Part shown: piece by piece, positions 1 through 8,325 of the stretch
Numbering within the stretch: the stretch's first letter is position 1
Layout of the letters: the number at the start of each line of letters is the position of its first letter
NCBI GenBank assembly: GCA_035967665.1
Contig: JAYWLB010000021.1
Coordinates: 62,001 to 126,000 of the forward strand
Length of the DNA: 64,000 nt
Reading direction: 5' to 3'
Origin: Arctic95D-9 sp035967665
GTDB taxonomy: Bacteria; Verrucomicrobiota; Verrucomicrobiia; Verrucomicrobiales; DEV007
Made by a program: the position numbers and the translations under genes
Notes under the pieces: generated by a model
Told to the model about the DNA's origin: nothing
The model's input: the letters and a program-made list of their open reading frames with translations, nothing else
Database searches by the model: none

Positions 1-2717
1 TTCGGGGATACTTTTACTTTGGTGAACATGCTGGTGTCAGCTCCTTCACGTGTGTAGATCTTGAGGCTCCGGTTTCCGGTCTTAGCTTCTTTGAAATCGA
101 CGAGATGGCGGGCGGATCCCTGATAGGTTCGGACTGTCCATCCGACGGGGAGTCGTTCCGGTCCTGTGATCTTTTCAAAGGAGGTGTTGCTCAGTAGATT
201 CGGTCCGTAGGTAGCAGGTCCGTTGATTCCCTGGTTTTGCGCAGCGGCTTTTAGTGCTGTTGACAGGATCTCATCGGAGCGGTTCTGGCGGTCTTTGAGG
301 AGCTGGCCTACCGCGAGGGCGACCGTTTCGTTTTTCGGAAACCCGGCCAGCTTAATGAAGGCGGCGAGCCGGATGGAGAGGTCGTCCGAGGTGACCGCAG
401 CGGTGTCGAAAAAGAGCTGTTGGGCGGTGCTGTCGGAACCGAGGGCACGAATCGCGTTTCGTTGGATGTCAGGGTCTTTGCTCAGGAGGGCGAGCTGGTG
501 AGAGGCGCGGTCGAGTTCTCCGAGCCCTTCAAGGGTCCAGAGGGCATGTATTGCTGTGATCGTCGATTCTCCGTTAACAAGCGCCCTGAGCTTCGTGGCT
601 GCTGCCGTGATTTTCCCGGTGACGAGCAGTCGTTGCGCTGCCATTCTCCAGAATTGATTGTCATGTCCGAGCGCTGCGACGAGCCTGTCGCTGTCGGCAC
701 CTTCGAGTGAAGTGATCGTTGATAGCTGTGCACCGTCCCAGATCGCCCGGTAGATTCGACCGTGTTGCCGGTCGCGGTTGGGGTTTTCGTGGGCGTTGCC
801 TTTGCCTTTGACTCCCTCGTATCCGCCGCGCTCTGCCGATGGCGTCGGATTGTGCTGGATGATGAAATTATACCAGTCAGCGATCCAGAGATTGCCGTCG
901 GGACCCACTTCAGCAGCGACGGGTGAAAACCACTCGTCGGCGCTCGCGAGGAAAGGGTAGGCATTTGTGGCAGTGTAGTGGTGCTCTTTCTTTTTAAGGT
1001 CGAATCGTCCCAACAGGTTGCCGGTGGGGCCTGCAATGAAAGCGGCCCGGTTGCGGAATGATGGTGGAAAATTCGCGGAAGTGGCGAGGGCGTGTCCTGC
1101 TCCTGCAGTGTATCCGCCGAAAACGTCGACCTGCCGGATGTTGGGTGTGATAGGGTGAAAGGTCGCGGAGTTCGCGATCATCTCCGCGCTGAGTCCCTTG
1201 GTGCCCTCCCTGTAAATCGTCGCAGGGAGAATGCCGTGGAAGCTGGGGTTGTTGTTGGCCGTTGATCCGAAAACCTCCCCGGTATCACTGAGCCCGAGCC
1301 CCCAGGTGTTGTTGTTGAATTGATAGAGGAATTCCAGTTTTGATCCGTCGGGGCGGAAACGATAGATTCCGGAGGCGAAGCGGTGAGCCTCGTCTCCGAT
1401 CTCGCCTTCAAATCCGGAATAGCCGACTGCTCCGTAAATCCAGTTGTCGTGCCCGTAGCGCAGGTTCGACGGGCCGGCGTGGGTGTCCTGAATTCCCCAG
1501 CCGGAGAAAAGCACTTCTTTGAGGTCGGCTTTGTCGTCTCCGTCGGTGTCTTTCAAAAACAGAAAGTCCGGAGCTTGTGCGACGATTACGCCTCCGCCGT
1601 AGCACACGAGTGAGGTGGGGATGTTGAGTCCTTCCGCAAAAACGGTGACTTTGTCGCAGCGCCCGTCGCCATCGGTGTCCTCAAGGATTTTGATGGTATC
1701 GTCGCCGCTGCCATCGCGGACATCGTTCGGGTAATCGACGGTCTCTGCGACCCAGAGGCGACCGCGTTCATCCCATGCGAGTGAGATCGGATTGACTATC
1801 CGGGGTTCGCTCGCGAATAACTCGAGACGGAAGTCGACGGGAACCCGTGTGTAGGTCATCGAATCCCCGGCGGAAAGGGGATCCTGTTTCGGGAGAGGTT
1901 CGGGGCGCTTCTCGTAGTTCGGAATGTTGTCTGTCTTCTCGTAGTTGAGAGGAGTTCTCTTTTGGATAAATGCTTCGTAACCCGCGCGTCTTTTCTCCCC
2001 GACCGACCAGAGGATTCCTTTTTTAATCAACTTGTGGAAAGCGGGCTCGTTCCAGACTCGTTCGTCGTGTCCGGATGCGGTGTAAAAGACGCGGCCCTTT
2101 CCCTGAGTGCGAACCCAGGTCCATGGTTCCGGCTCTGTGATGTTGTCTTCCTCAGCGACTTCACGGATTTGCAGAACGGTTCGATTTTCCGGATTGTGAC
2201 GGGTGTGAACGTAGGTTTCGTCCCATGCCTCAAATTCGGGGACGTTGCTGATGGCAGTATGATCGGGGGCGATGGTTTTCGCGCGGAAGATTCCCGTTTT
2301 ATGATTGGCGAAGCGCCCTCCCACGAGTTGATCATATTCAGGAATATTCTGAAAGCACCAGCTCGCGCAGTGAACGGGAACGAAGCCTCCACCGTCTTCA
2401 ATAAATGTCTTCAGGTTGGTCCATTCATCCAGTTCGATAGTTTTGTGGTTCGCATAGAGGAGCACCGTATCGAATTTGGAGAGGTAGTCTTTGCTACCGA
2501 AGGCATCGGCGGTGCTGGTCACGTAGTCGAAGTAGATTGCCTCCCGACCGAGGGCTTTCTGGATAATCGGGTAGTAGAGATCGGAGGGATGCTGTTCTGA
2601 CTGGTGCCCTACGAAAAGAACCCGGATCGCAGAGACTTCGGATTCGGCTTTGGAGGCGAGGGGGAGGAGAAAGAATACGCCAAGGAAGAAGGCTGTAAGT
2701 CGGGGGGGAGGCTTCAT
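1..2717 (-). CDS. ThuA domain + PVC-type membrane-bound dehydrogenase/HEAT-repeat protein (3' end outside window)
   Basis: Reverse-strand frame open from an ATG at 2717 to the window edge, about 905 codons, so the C-terminus is missing. Residues 1-24 are a Sec signal peptide (MKPPPRLTAFFLGVFFLLPL). A ThuA-like domain follows (RVLFVGHQSEQHPSD, GGGFVPVHCASW, KGRVFYTASGHDERVW). Next is the beta-propeller dehydrogenase region typical of Planctomycetes/Verrucomicrobia (RLWVAETVDYP, ILEDTDGDGRCDKVTVF, GNLWIADWYNFIIQH), then alpha-helical HEAT-like repeats and the start of a carbohydrate-binding-like domain (SLKIYTREGADTSMF). Family members often end in a c-type heme domain, which would lie outside the window. 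The substrate is unknown; the context suggests periplasmic sugar oxidation or binding. An in-frame ATG at 2729 lacks a ribosome site, whereas 2717 has GGA about 10 nt upstream. Confidence 0.88.
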   Translation of the reverse strand, partial: MKPPPRLTAFFLGVFFLLPLASKAESEVSAIRVLFVGHQSEQHPSDLYYPIIQKALGREAIYFDYVTSTADAFGSKDYLSKFDTVLLYANHKTIELDEWTNLKTFIEDGGGFVPVHCASWCFQNIPEYDQLVGGRFANHKTGIFRAKTIAPDHTAISNVPEFEAWDETYVHTRHNPENRTVLQIREVAEEDNITEPEPWTWVRTQGKGRVFYTASGHDERVWNEPAFHKLIKKGILWSVGEKRRAGYEAFIQKRTPLNYEKTDNIPNYEKRPEPLPKQDPLSAGDSMTYTRVPVDFRLELFASEPRIVNPISLAWDERGRLWVAETVDYPNDVRDGSGDDTIKILEDTDGDGRCDKVTVFAEGLNIPTSLVCYGGGVIVAQAPDFLFLKDTDGDDKADLKEVLFSGWGIQDTHAGPSNLRYGHDNWIYGAVGYSGFEGEIGDEAHRFASGIYRFRPDGSKLEFLYQFNNNTWGLGLSDTGEVFGSTANNNPSFHGILPATIYREGTKGLSAEMIANSATFHPITPNIRQVDVFGGYTAGAGHALATSANFPPSFRNRAAFIAGPTGNLLGRFDLKKKEHHYTATNAYPFLASADEWFSPVAAEVGPDGNLWIADWYNFIIQHNPTPSAERGGYEGVKGKGNAHENPNRDRQHGRIYRAIWDGAQLSTITSLEGADSDRLVAALGHDNQFWRMAAQRLLVTGKITAAATKLRALVNGESTITAIHALWTLEGLGELDRASHQLALLSKDPDIQRNAIRALGSDSTAQQLFFDTAAVTSDDLSIRLAAFIKLAGFPKNETVALAVGQLLKDRQNRSDEILSTALKAAAQNQGINGPATYGPNLLSNTSFEKITGPERLPVGWTVRTYQGSARHLVDFKEAKTGNRSLKIYTREGADTSMFTKVKVSP

Positions 2718-2754
2718 AGGGTATTCCATTGTATAGGGAAATTTCGCTGGTGTC

Positions 2755-2784
2755 TTGTCATGTGGAGACACGCTTTATTAAAAT
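2755..2784 (+). promoter_or_regulatory. candidate sigma70 promoter for threonine aldolase
   Basis: TTGTCA at 2755-2760 and TAAAAT at 2779-2784, spacing 18, in the 153-bp divergent gap between the ThuA/PVC gene and the aldolase. The -10 box matches consensus at 5 of 6 positions. Found by eye only. Confidence 0.4.
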
Positions 2785-2870
2785 CTGGCCATAATTCCGT
2801 TTCGCGAAAAAGTAGCGGACGGGGCAATAGAATCGCTTTTGTTTCCAGCTGTTTTCTTTAGGTTCAGAGG

Positions 2871-3887
2871 ATGATCGATCTTCGAAGTGATACTGTAACC
2901 CGCCCGACAGAGGGGATGCGAAAGGTCATGGCCTCTGCTCCGGTTGGGGATGATGTTTTACGTGAGGACCCGACGGTTCCCCGGTTGGAGGAGAAAGCAG
3001 CAGCGATGCTCGGAAAAGAAGACGCGCTCTTTGCGCCGAGTGCCACGCAGTGCAATCTGATTGCGCTTCTGGCACATTGTCAGCGAGGGGATGAATTCAT
3101 CGTCGGGCAGGAGGCGCATAATTATCTATACGAGGCGGGGGGTGCCGCTGCACTGGGTGGTATTCAACCCCAGCCGCTTTGGCAGAAAAGTGACGGAACG
3201 CTCGATCTGAATGAAGTTCAGAAATTGATCAAGCCCGATGATTTTCATTTTGCGAGGACTCGGCTCCTGTCTCTCGAGAATACGACCTGGGGCAAGGTGC
3301 TGCCTGAAGGCTATGGAAGTAAGGCGAGGACGCTCGCTGATGCCTGCAATCTGAAAATGCACCTCGACGGAGCCCGGCTTTTCAACGCGGTCATTGCATC
3401 GGGAGAACGCGCGGATTTGATCGCTGCTCCTTTTGACTCGATTTCCGTTTGTCTTTCAAAGGGCCTCGGCGCTCCCGTAGGCTCTCTGTTGGTTGGTAGC
3501 GCTGAATTCATTGAAGAGGGAAGGCGCTGGAGAAAGATGCTGGGTGGTGGAATGCGGCAGGCGGGAATCCTCGCGGCTGCGGGAATCTATGCGCTGGACC
3601 ATCACATAGAGCGATTGGCGGAGGACCATGAAAAAGCGAGTGTTCTCGCAAAAGGGCTTCAGGGGATCGGTGGGCTTTCAGTCGATCCTGTTCAAACCAA
3701 TATGGTTTTTGTTTCACTCCCTTCGGAAATGAAGGAGGGGATGGATCGCTTTTTTGCGGATAAAGGAATCCAGATTGGTGGCTACATCAGTGGGAAACTT
3801 CGCCTTGTGACCCATCTGGATGTTTCGCTGTCTGACATGGAAAAAGTGATCGGAACGTTCAGGGATTGGAGAGCCCAATCTCACTAA
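2871..3887 (+). CDS. ltaE: low-specificity L-threonine aldolase
   Basis: 338 residues, normal for the fold-type I PLP threonine aldolases that cleave L-threonine or allo-threonine to glycine and acetaldehyde. The N-terminus MIDLRSDTVTRPTEGMRKVM and the segment VGDDVLREDPTVPRLEE are hallmarks of the family. HLDGARLFNA (about 164-173) supplies the aspartate that contacts the PLP ring nitrogen, and SKGLGAPVGS carries the PLP lysine at K197. Cytoplasmic; no signal peptide. It is followed 48 bp later by the malic enzyme on the same strand and could be co-transcribed. The start fits the conserved N-terminus. Confidence 0.95.
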   Translation: MIDLRSDTVTRPTEGMRKVMASAPVGDDVLREDPTVPRLEEKAAAMLGKEDALFAPSATQCNLIALLAHCQRGDEFIVGQEAHNYLYEAGGAAALGGIQPQPLWQKSDGTLDLNEVQKLIKPDDFHFARTRLLSLENTTWGKVLPEGYGSKARTLADACNLKMHLDGARLFNAVIASGERADLIAAPFDSISVCLSKGLGAPVGSLLVGSAEFIEEGRRWRKMLGGGMRQAGILAAAGIYALDHHIERLAEDHEKASVLAKGLQGIGGLSVDPVQTNMVFVSLPSEMKEGMDRFFADKGIQIGGYISGKLRLVTHLDVSLSDMEKVIGTFRDWRAQSH

Positions 3888-3935
3888 CTGTGACAATTAG
3901 CTGGCACACACGATTGCTCCCTTTACAGTTCCAAC

Positions 3936-5117
3936 ATGGATTACGGCGAACGCTCTCTCATCATACACGAACAGCTTCGCGGGAAAATCGCAGTCAGTTC
4001 CAAGCTTCCCATTGAGTCACAGGATGACCTTTCAATCGCATACACGCCGGGGGTGGCGAGACCCTGCGAGGTGATTGCCGAGGATCCGGCAAAGGCGAGG
4101 GATCTGACCCTGAAACGCAATACCGTTGCTGTGGTTTCGGACGGTTCATCCGTTCTCGGTCTGGGAAATATCGGTCCGCTCGCGGCGATTCCGGTGATGG
4201 AGGGGAAGGCTGTTCTCTTCAAACAATATGCCAATATCGATGCCTGGCCGATTTGTGTCGACACCCAGGATGCCGATGAAATCATTGAGACGGTGCGACG
4301 CATTGCCCCGGTGTTCGGCGGGATCAATCTCGAAGATATTTCCGCTCCCCGATGCTTCGAAGTGGAGGATCGATTGCAGGATCTCGGGATTCCCGTTTTT
4401 CACGATGATCAGCACGGCACTGCCATCGTCCTTCTCGCGGCAATGTTGAATGCCGCGAAAGTCGTGGGAAAAAAGCCTGAAGATTTGCGAATTGTCATCA
4501 ACGGTGCCGGCGCTGCGGGGACGGCGATCGCAAAGCTCCTCCGCTGTATTGATCAGGATCCCGAGGTGTGCACTCCGGTGTCAGACGTCGTCATTTGCGA
4601 TAGCAAAGGGGCGATTCACAGCGGGCGTGAAGATTTGAATCCGCAAAAGCAGGCGCTTCTGAAATTTACCAACCGCGAAAATCATGCAGGGAGTTTGAAG
4701 GAGGTTCTCGAAGGGGCGGATGTTTTTGTCGGTGTGAGTAAAGGTAATCTCATTGACCGTCATGATGTTGCCCGGATGGCAAAAGATTCCATCATCCTCG
4801 CGATGGCGAACCCGACCCCTGAGATTATGCCGGATGAAGCGAAAGCAGGAGGTGCTGCCGTCGTCGGAACAGGGCGAAGTGACTTTCCCAACCAGGTCAA
4901 TAACGTGCTCGCCTTCCCCGGGATCTTCCGCGGAGCGCTCGATGCCCAGGCGAAGCAAATCACGCCGGAAATGAAAATCGCGGCGGCTCATGCCCTTGCC
5001 GGAACAGTAGAGAAGCTCTGTGCGGAAAAGATTCTACCGTCGCCCTTGAACCCCACGGTTGCTCCGCTTGTCGCACGGGCTGTAGCCGCGGCTTGTAAAG
5101 AAGGGGCGCCTAGCTAA
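3936..5117 (+). CDS. NAD(P)-dependent malic enzyme (short form)
   Basis: 393 residues. Oxidative decarboxylation of malate to pyruvate, giving NADH or NADPH. The malic N-domain has IAYTPGVARPCEVI with the catalytic tyrosine and GKAVLFKQYANIDAWP with the catalytic lysine. The metal and substrate site is FHDDQHGTAI. The Rossmann domain has the glycine motif VINGAGAAGTAIAKLL. The protein ends after the NAD domain, so it lacks the phosphotransacetylase-like tail of MaeB-type enzymes. Cofactor preference cannot be read with confidence. The downstream YeeE/YedE gene starts 12 bp later, so co-transcription is likely, although no functional link is obvious. Confidence 0.94.
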   Translation: MDYGERSLIIHEQLRGKIAVSSKLPIESQDDLSIAYTPGVARPCEVIAEDPAKARDLTLKRNTVAVVSDGSSVLGLGNIGPLAAIPVMEGKAVLFKQYANIDAWPICVDTQDADEIIETVRRIAPVFGGINLEDISAPRCFEVEDRLQDLGIPVFHDDQHGTAIVLLAAMLNAAKVVGKKPEDLRIVINGAGAAGTAIAKLLRCIDQDPEVCTPVSDVVICDSKGAIHSGREDLNPQKQALLKFTNRENHAGSLKEVLEGADVFVGVSKGNLIDRHDVARMAKDSIILAMANPTPEIMPDEAKAGGAAVVGTGRSDFPNQVNNVLAFPGIFRGALDAQAKQITPEMKIAAAHALAGTVEKLCAEKILPSPLNPTVAPLVARAVAAACKEGAPS

Positions 5118-5129
5118 GATTTCATCAGT

Positions 5130-5564
5130 ATGCCTGACTCCTATTTGAATGGATTGATTGGTGGCTGCCTCATCGGGTTGGGGAGCCTTCTCGCCATGAT
5201 TGTGAATGGAAAAGTGCCGGGAGTATCCGGTGTCTTTGGTCGCCTGCTGCGCTCCTCGACGAAAGACAGGGGGTGGCGGATTCTGTTTCTGCTAGGTATG
5301 ATTGCAGGGGCGTTTCTGCTCTTTCACTTCAATGCTGATGCGGCGCGCTTCGTCATTCCGGCAGGTCGTGCCACTATCTGGATTTTTGCAGTTGCCGGTC
5401 TTGTTGTCGGATTTGGAACGCGGCTTGGTGGAGGTTGCACCAGTGGTCACGGGGTTTGCGGGATCGGGATGGGAGTGAAGGATTCTATCATTGCCACGGT
5501 CGTGTTTATGGTCGCGGGGTTTCTTACGGTTTACCTCTTTAAACTCATGATTGCAGGGGCATGA
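5130..5564 (+). CDS. YeeE/YedE family sulfur-compound transporter, first half
   Basis: 144-residue integral membrane protein with about four TM segments and the family signature TRLGGGCTSGHGVCGIG near residues 94-110. YeeE/YedE (DUF395) proteins import thiosulfate or related sulfur species; E. coli-type members are single long chains, while many bacteria carry two short half-proteins as seen here. Its stop overlaps the start of the second half (ATGA), implying translational coupling and a heteromeric channel. The conserved cysteine sits in the signature, as expected for sulfur relay. The substrate is not determined by sequence. Confidence 0.87.
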   Translation: MPDSYLNGLIGGCLIGLGSLLAMIVNGKVPGVSGVFGRLLRSSTKDRGWRILFLLGMIAGAFLLFHFNADAARFVIPAGRATIWIFAVAGLVVGFGTRLGGGCTSGHGVCGIGMGVKDSIIATVVFMVAGFLTVYLFKLMIAGA

Positions 5565-5962
5565 AAAAGAATCTTCTCACGCTTCTCGCCGGATTGCTTT
5601 TCGGGGCCGGGCTTGCCTTGTCCGGGATGACAGATCCTTCCCGGGTGATCGGTTTTCTCGACCTTACCGGGGAATGGGATCCCACCCTTGCGTTTGTGAT
5701 GGGCGGCGCGCTGCTCGTCTTTTCCGCCGGCTACTTTTTCTTCCGGAGAAAATGTCAACTTCCCGGGAATGAGTCTGATCCCGTTTCAAAGAAGCTTATT
5801 CTCGGGGCGGTTCTCTTTGGAGTCGGCTGGGGGCTCGGGGGTTTCTGTCCCGGCCCCGCGATCGCCAATCTTGCCGCGCTCAGACCTGAAGCGCTCATCT
5901 TTGTCCCGATGATGGCGGTGGGAATGTTCCTCGCCCAGCGTTTCTGCGGGGTGGATCGGTGA
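5561..5962 (+). CDS. YeeE/YedE family sulfur-compound transporter, second half
   Basis: 133 residues, four predicted TM helices, with the partner signature LFGVGWGLGGFCPGPAIAN (about 87-105), which contains the single conserved cysteine. It overlaps the preceding half-gene by 4 bp. The hydrophobic start MKKNLLTLLAGLLFGAGLAL is a membrane segment, not a cleaved signal. The two halves together correspond to one full-length YeeE. Presumed role: uptake of thiosulfate or a similar sulfur compound through the inner membrane. Confidence 0.88.
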   Translation: MKKNLLTLLAGLLFGAGLALSGMTDPSRVIGFLDLTGEWDPTLAFVMGGALLVFSAGYFFFRRKCQLPGNESDPVSKKLILGAVLFGVGWGLGGFCPGPAIANLAALRPEALIFVPMMAVGMFLAQRFCGVDR

Positions 5963-5985
5963 GAAAGGTTCAACTATAACAAGGA

Positions 5986-6702
5986 ATGGAAATACGTGAC
6001 GGCAACGGACGACTTCGGTTCGGAAGGTGGGAGTTTCTGATCCAGTTGATCATTTTGCTCAATCTTTTTGCGTTTGCGTTTGAGACTCTGCCGAGCCTCT
6101 CGGAGAGGTGGCGCAACTATCTCTATTGTTTTGAAATTTTCACGGTGAGTCTATTTACGATTGAGTATCTTCTGAGGCTACTTTTAAGTCGACCGCGGTT
6201 CTCATATGCTCGCTCTTTCTTCGGAGTGATTGATTTGTTGGCTATACTGCCGTTTTATCTTTCAACGAGAATCGATCTTCGTGCAGTTCGATCATTCCGT
6301 TTGCTCAGGCTTTTTCAGCTCTTTAAACTGGCTCGCTATAATTCCGCAATGCAGCGTTTTTATCGCGCCTTTCTGATTGCACGTGAGGAATTGATTCTCT
6401 TCGGCGCCGCTGCTTTGATAGTCCTTTATTTAGCGTCGGTCGGGATCTATCATTTTGAGCACGAAGCGCAGCCAGAGGTGTTTCAATCTGTCTTCCACTC
6501 CATGTGGTGGGCCGTCACAACATTAACGACGGTCGGGTACGGCGACAGCTTTCCGATCACGCTGGGCGGAAAGTTTTTTACCTTCGTGGTCCTTGTTGTC
6601 GGGTTAGGAATTGTGGCCGTTCCCACCGGACTTTTTGCTTCAGCATTATCTCAGGCTAGAGCCACTGAGCAGCCACAGCATTCTGAGAATTCGCGTGATT
6701 GA
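5986..6702 (+). CDS. voltage-gated potassium channel (Kv-like, 6 TM)
   Basis: 238 residues. S1 lies at about 17-33, S2 at 45-66 and S3 at 78-93. S4 is a charged helix, VRSFRLLRLFQLFKLARY (about 101-118), with arginine or lysine roughly every third residue. The pore helix and filter are TTLTTVGYGDSFP (about 178-190) with the K+ selectivity sequence TVGYG, followed by S6 ending in VAVPTGLFASAL. The architecture matches prokaryotic KvAP-like channels; there is no RCK or cyclic-nucleotide domain in the short C-terminus. It probably regulates membrane potential. The gene begins 23 bp after the YeeE pair and is convergent with the next gene. Confidence 0.92.
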   Translation: MEIRDGNGRLRFGRWEFLIQLIILLNLFAFAFETLPSLSERWRNYLYCFEIFTVSLFTIEYLLRLLLSRPRFSYARSFFGVIDLLAILPFYLSTRIDLRAVRSFRLLRLFQLFKLARYNSAMQRFYRAFLIAREELILFGAAALIVLYLASVGIYHFEHEAQPEVFQSVFHSMWWAVTTLTTVGYGDSFPITLGGKFFTFVVLVVGLGIVAVPTGLFASALSQARATEQPQHSENSRD

Positions 6703-6718
6703 AAATGATCGATTTAGA

Positions 6719-7078
6719 TCACTTCACCAGTGCCTTTTTGAGTTCGAACCATTCCACGGGAAGCTCTTTGAGGGGCTCGCGCATTTTGTCGAGCTCGGCT
6801 GCCGCTCCGTGGATTTCGAGACGGATGAGATCTGAAATCTCTAAAGCCGCCTGAATAATGTCGTCGACGTTTGCGAGGTGGGCGAGGGCACCTTCGCTAC
6901 CTACATAGGCTTCACGGCAGAACACTGTTTCGCCGGATATGGTGAAATCATAGAACAGGACCGCTTCCTCGCTGGATGTGCGTTCCACAAAGGTGTCCAT
7001 AATTCCAATGAACTCATCAAGTTTGCCTTCGTGCGGTTTGAAGTAGGGGTGGATTGATACGGTTGTCTCGGAAGTCAT
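6719..7078 (-). CDS. antibiotic-biosynthesis-monooxygenase (ABM)-fold small protein
   Basis: 119 residues, no signal peptide. The ferredoxin-like ABM pattern is visible: a first strand TVSIHPYFKPHEGKLDEFI, a helix with the 'seeAvlFYDF' turn, then VFCREAYVGSEGALAHLANV, which corresponds to the usual 'E.Y.d.eA...H' segment with the conserved glutamate and histidine. Family members oxidise quinols or other small aromatics without a cofactor, but many have no known substrate. The protein is slightly longer than the 95-100 residues typical of YgiN-like members. It stands alone, divergent from the hydrolase gene. Confidence 0.72.
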   Translation of the reverse strand: MTSETTVSIHPYFKPHEGKLDEFIGIMDTFVERTSSEEAVLFYDFTISGETVFCREAYVGSEGALAHLANVDDIIQAALEISDLIRLEIHGAAAELDKMREPLKELPVEWFELKKALVK

Positions 7079-7191
7079 CGTGGAAACTTTGCCGGAAGGA
7101 TTCGGGGAAGCAAGTTTTGAATTGGTTCGGTTCTGAATTCATGCGTATGAATTTGCTTGAAGGAATTTTTCGTGACTGGTTCTCTTTTGGA

Positions 7192-8325
7192 ATGGATCAA
7201 ACACATCGCCCCGTTCAAACCTGCGGTTTCGCTATTACCAGTTTAGTTCTCGGGATACTGGGGCTTTGTATGGTTCCTCTTGGAGTCGTTGCTGTTATTT
7301 TCGGACATCTTTCATTGAGCCGAATCAAGAAGTCGTCAGGGCTGACAGGTGGTTATGGAATTGCTACGGCCGGACTGATCACCGGCTACATCGGGACTTT
7401 GATGGCGGTTGCTTTCGGAGTCATTCTCGGCTTCTCAATCATCTCCGAACAGAAGGAAGCTGAGAAAGCAGAGGAGCCGTTCTCATTCGAGGCCGCGGTG
7501 ATTCCCTCGTTTTCGGAGCCCGGCGAATTGCGGGAGGTTGGTGAAAAAGGCGTTCGGTTTTACGATCTGTCCACCAAGGGGCAGGGTGTGGGTGAGTCGA
7601 TGCAATTCCGGGTCTATTTGCCACCCGGGGAAGCATCGCCCAAGAGCCTCCGGTGTGTCCTCGTTCCTCCCGCGGGATCAAATTTGCTCAGTGGCTTGAG
7701 CCTCGATGGTGGCGATTATCATGATGAAACGCTACCCTACGCCGAGGCTGGAATGGTGGTGATTAACTACTCCATCGATGGTGTTGTCGAGGATGATGAA
7801 GACACTGATGACATCAAGAAAGGGTACGAAGCGTTTCGGAGAGCGGGTGCAGGTGTGATCAATGGGAGAAACGCGATGGAGCTGGCGAAGCAAACCCTTC
7901 CGCAGGTAGACCCTGACAAGATCTTTTCGGCCGGACACAGTTCGGCGGGTTCGCTGTCCCTGCTTATCGCTTCGCATCTTCCTGAGCTCGCGGGAGCGGT
8001 GGCTTATGCTCCGATCAGCGATCTGGAGAGTGATTATGGAGATCTGGTGAATGACTTTTCCATGAAGTTACAGTATCCGGGGCTTCCGGCATTCGTTGTC
8101 CGTTCTTCGCCTATGACTCATGCACGCGAAGTTGAAGTTCCGGTATTTCTCTTTTTCGCGAAAGATGATGAGCGCGTCAGTCTTGAGGACGGAAGAAGCT
8201 TCGGGCGCCTGGTTCAAGATCAAGGCGGAGATTCCGAGGTGGCTACCGTTTCTGAAGGAGGGCACTACAATTCAATGATCACGGATGGAATCCCGCGCGG
8301 CATCGCGTGGATGCTGAAACACTAG
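7192..8325 (+). CDS. DUF4190 membrane domain fused to alpha/beta hydrolase
   Basis: About 377 residues from the ATG at 7192, chosen because DUF4190 proteins usually begin just before the QTCGFAITSLVLGILG helix. Upstream in-frame ATGs at 7141 and 7147 exist and none has a good ribosome site. Two TM helices occupy roughly residues 10-75 with the cytoplasmic loop GHLSLSRIKKSSG typical of DUF4190. The rest is a serine-hydrolase fold: the nucleophile elbow GHSSAGS, an acid region FAKDDERVSLEDG and the final histidine in GGHYNSMI. It is probably a membrane-tethered esterase or peptidase; which side of the membrane it faces is unclear. Its stop codon overlaps the nasA stop on the other strand. Confidence 0.75.
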   Translation: MDQTHRPVQTCGFAITSLVLGILGLCMVPLGVVAVIFGHLSLSRIKKSSGLTGGYGIATAGLITGYIGTLMAVAFGVILGFSIISEQKEAEKAEEPFSFEAAVIPSFSEPGELREVGEKGVRFYDLSTKGQGVGESMQFRVYLPPGEASPKSLRCVLVPPAGSNLLSGLSLDGGDYHDETLPYAEAGMVVINYSIDGVVEDDEDTDDIKKGYEAFRRAGAGVINGRNAMELAKQTLPQVDPDKIFSAGHSSAGSLSLLIASHLPELAGAVAYAPISDLESDYGDLVNDFSMKLQYPGLPAFVVRSSPMTHAREVEVPVFLFFAKDDERVSLEDGRSFGRLVQDQGGDSEVATVSEGGHYNSMITDGIPRGIAWMLKH

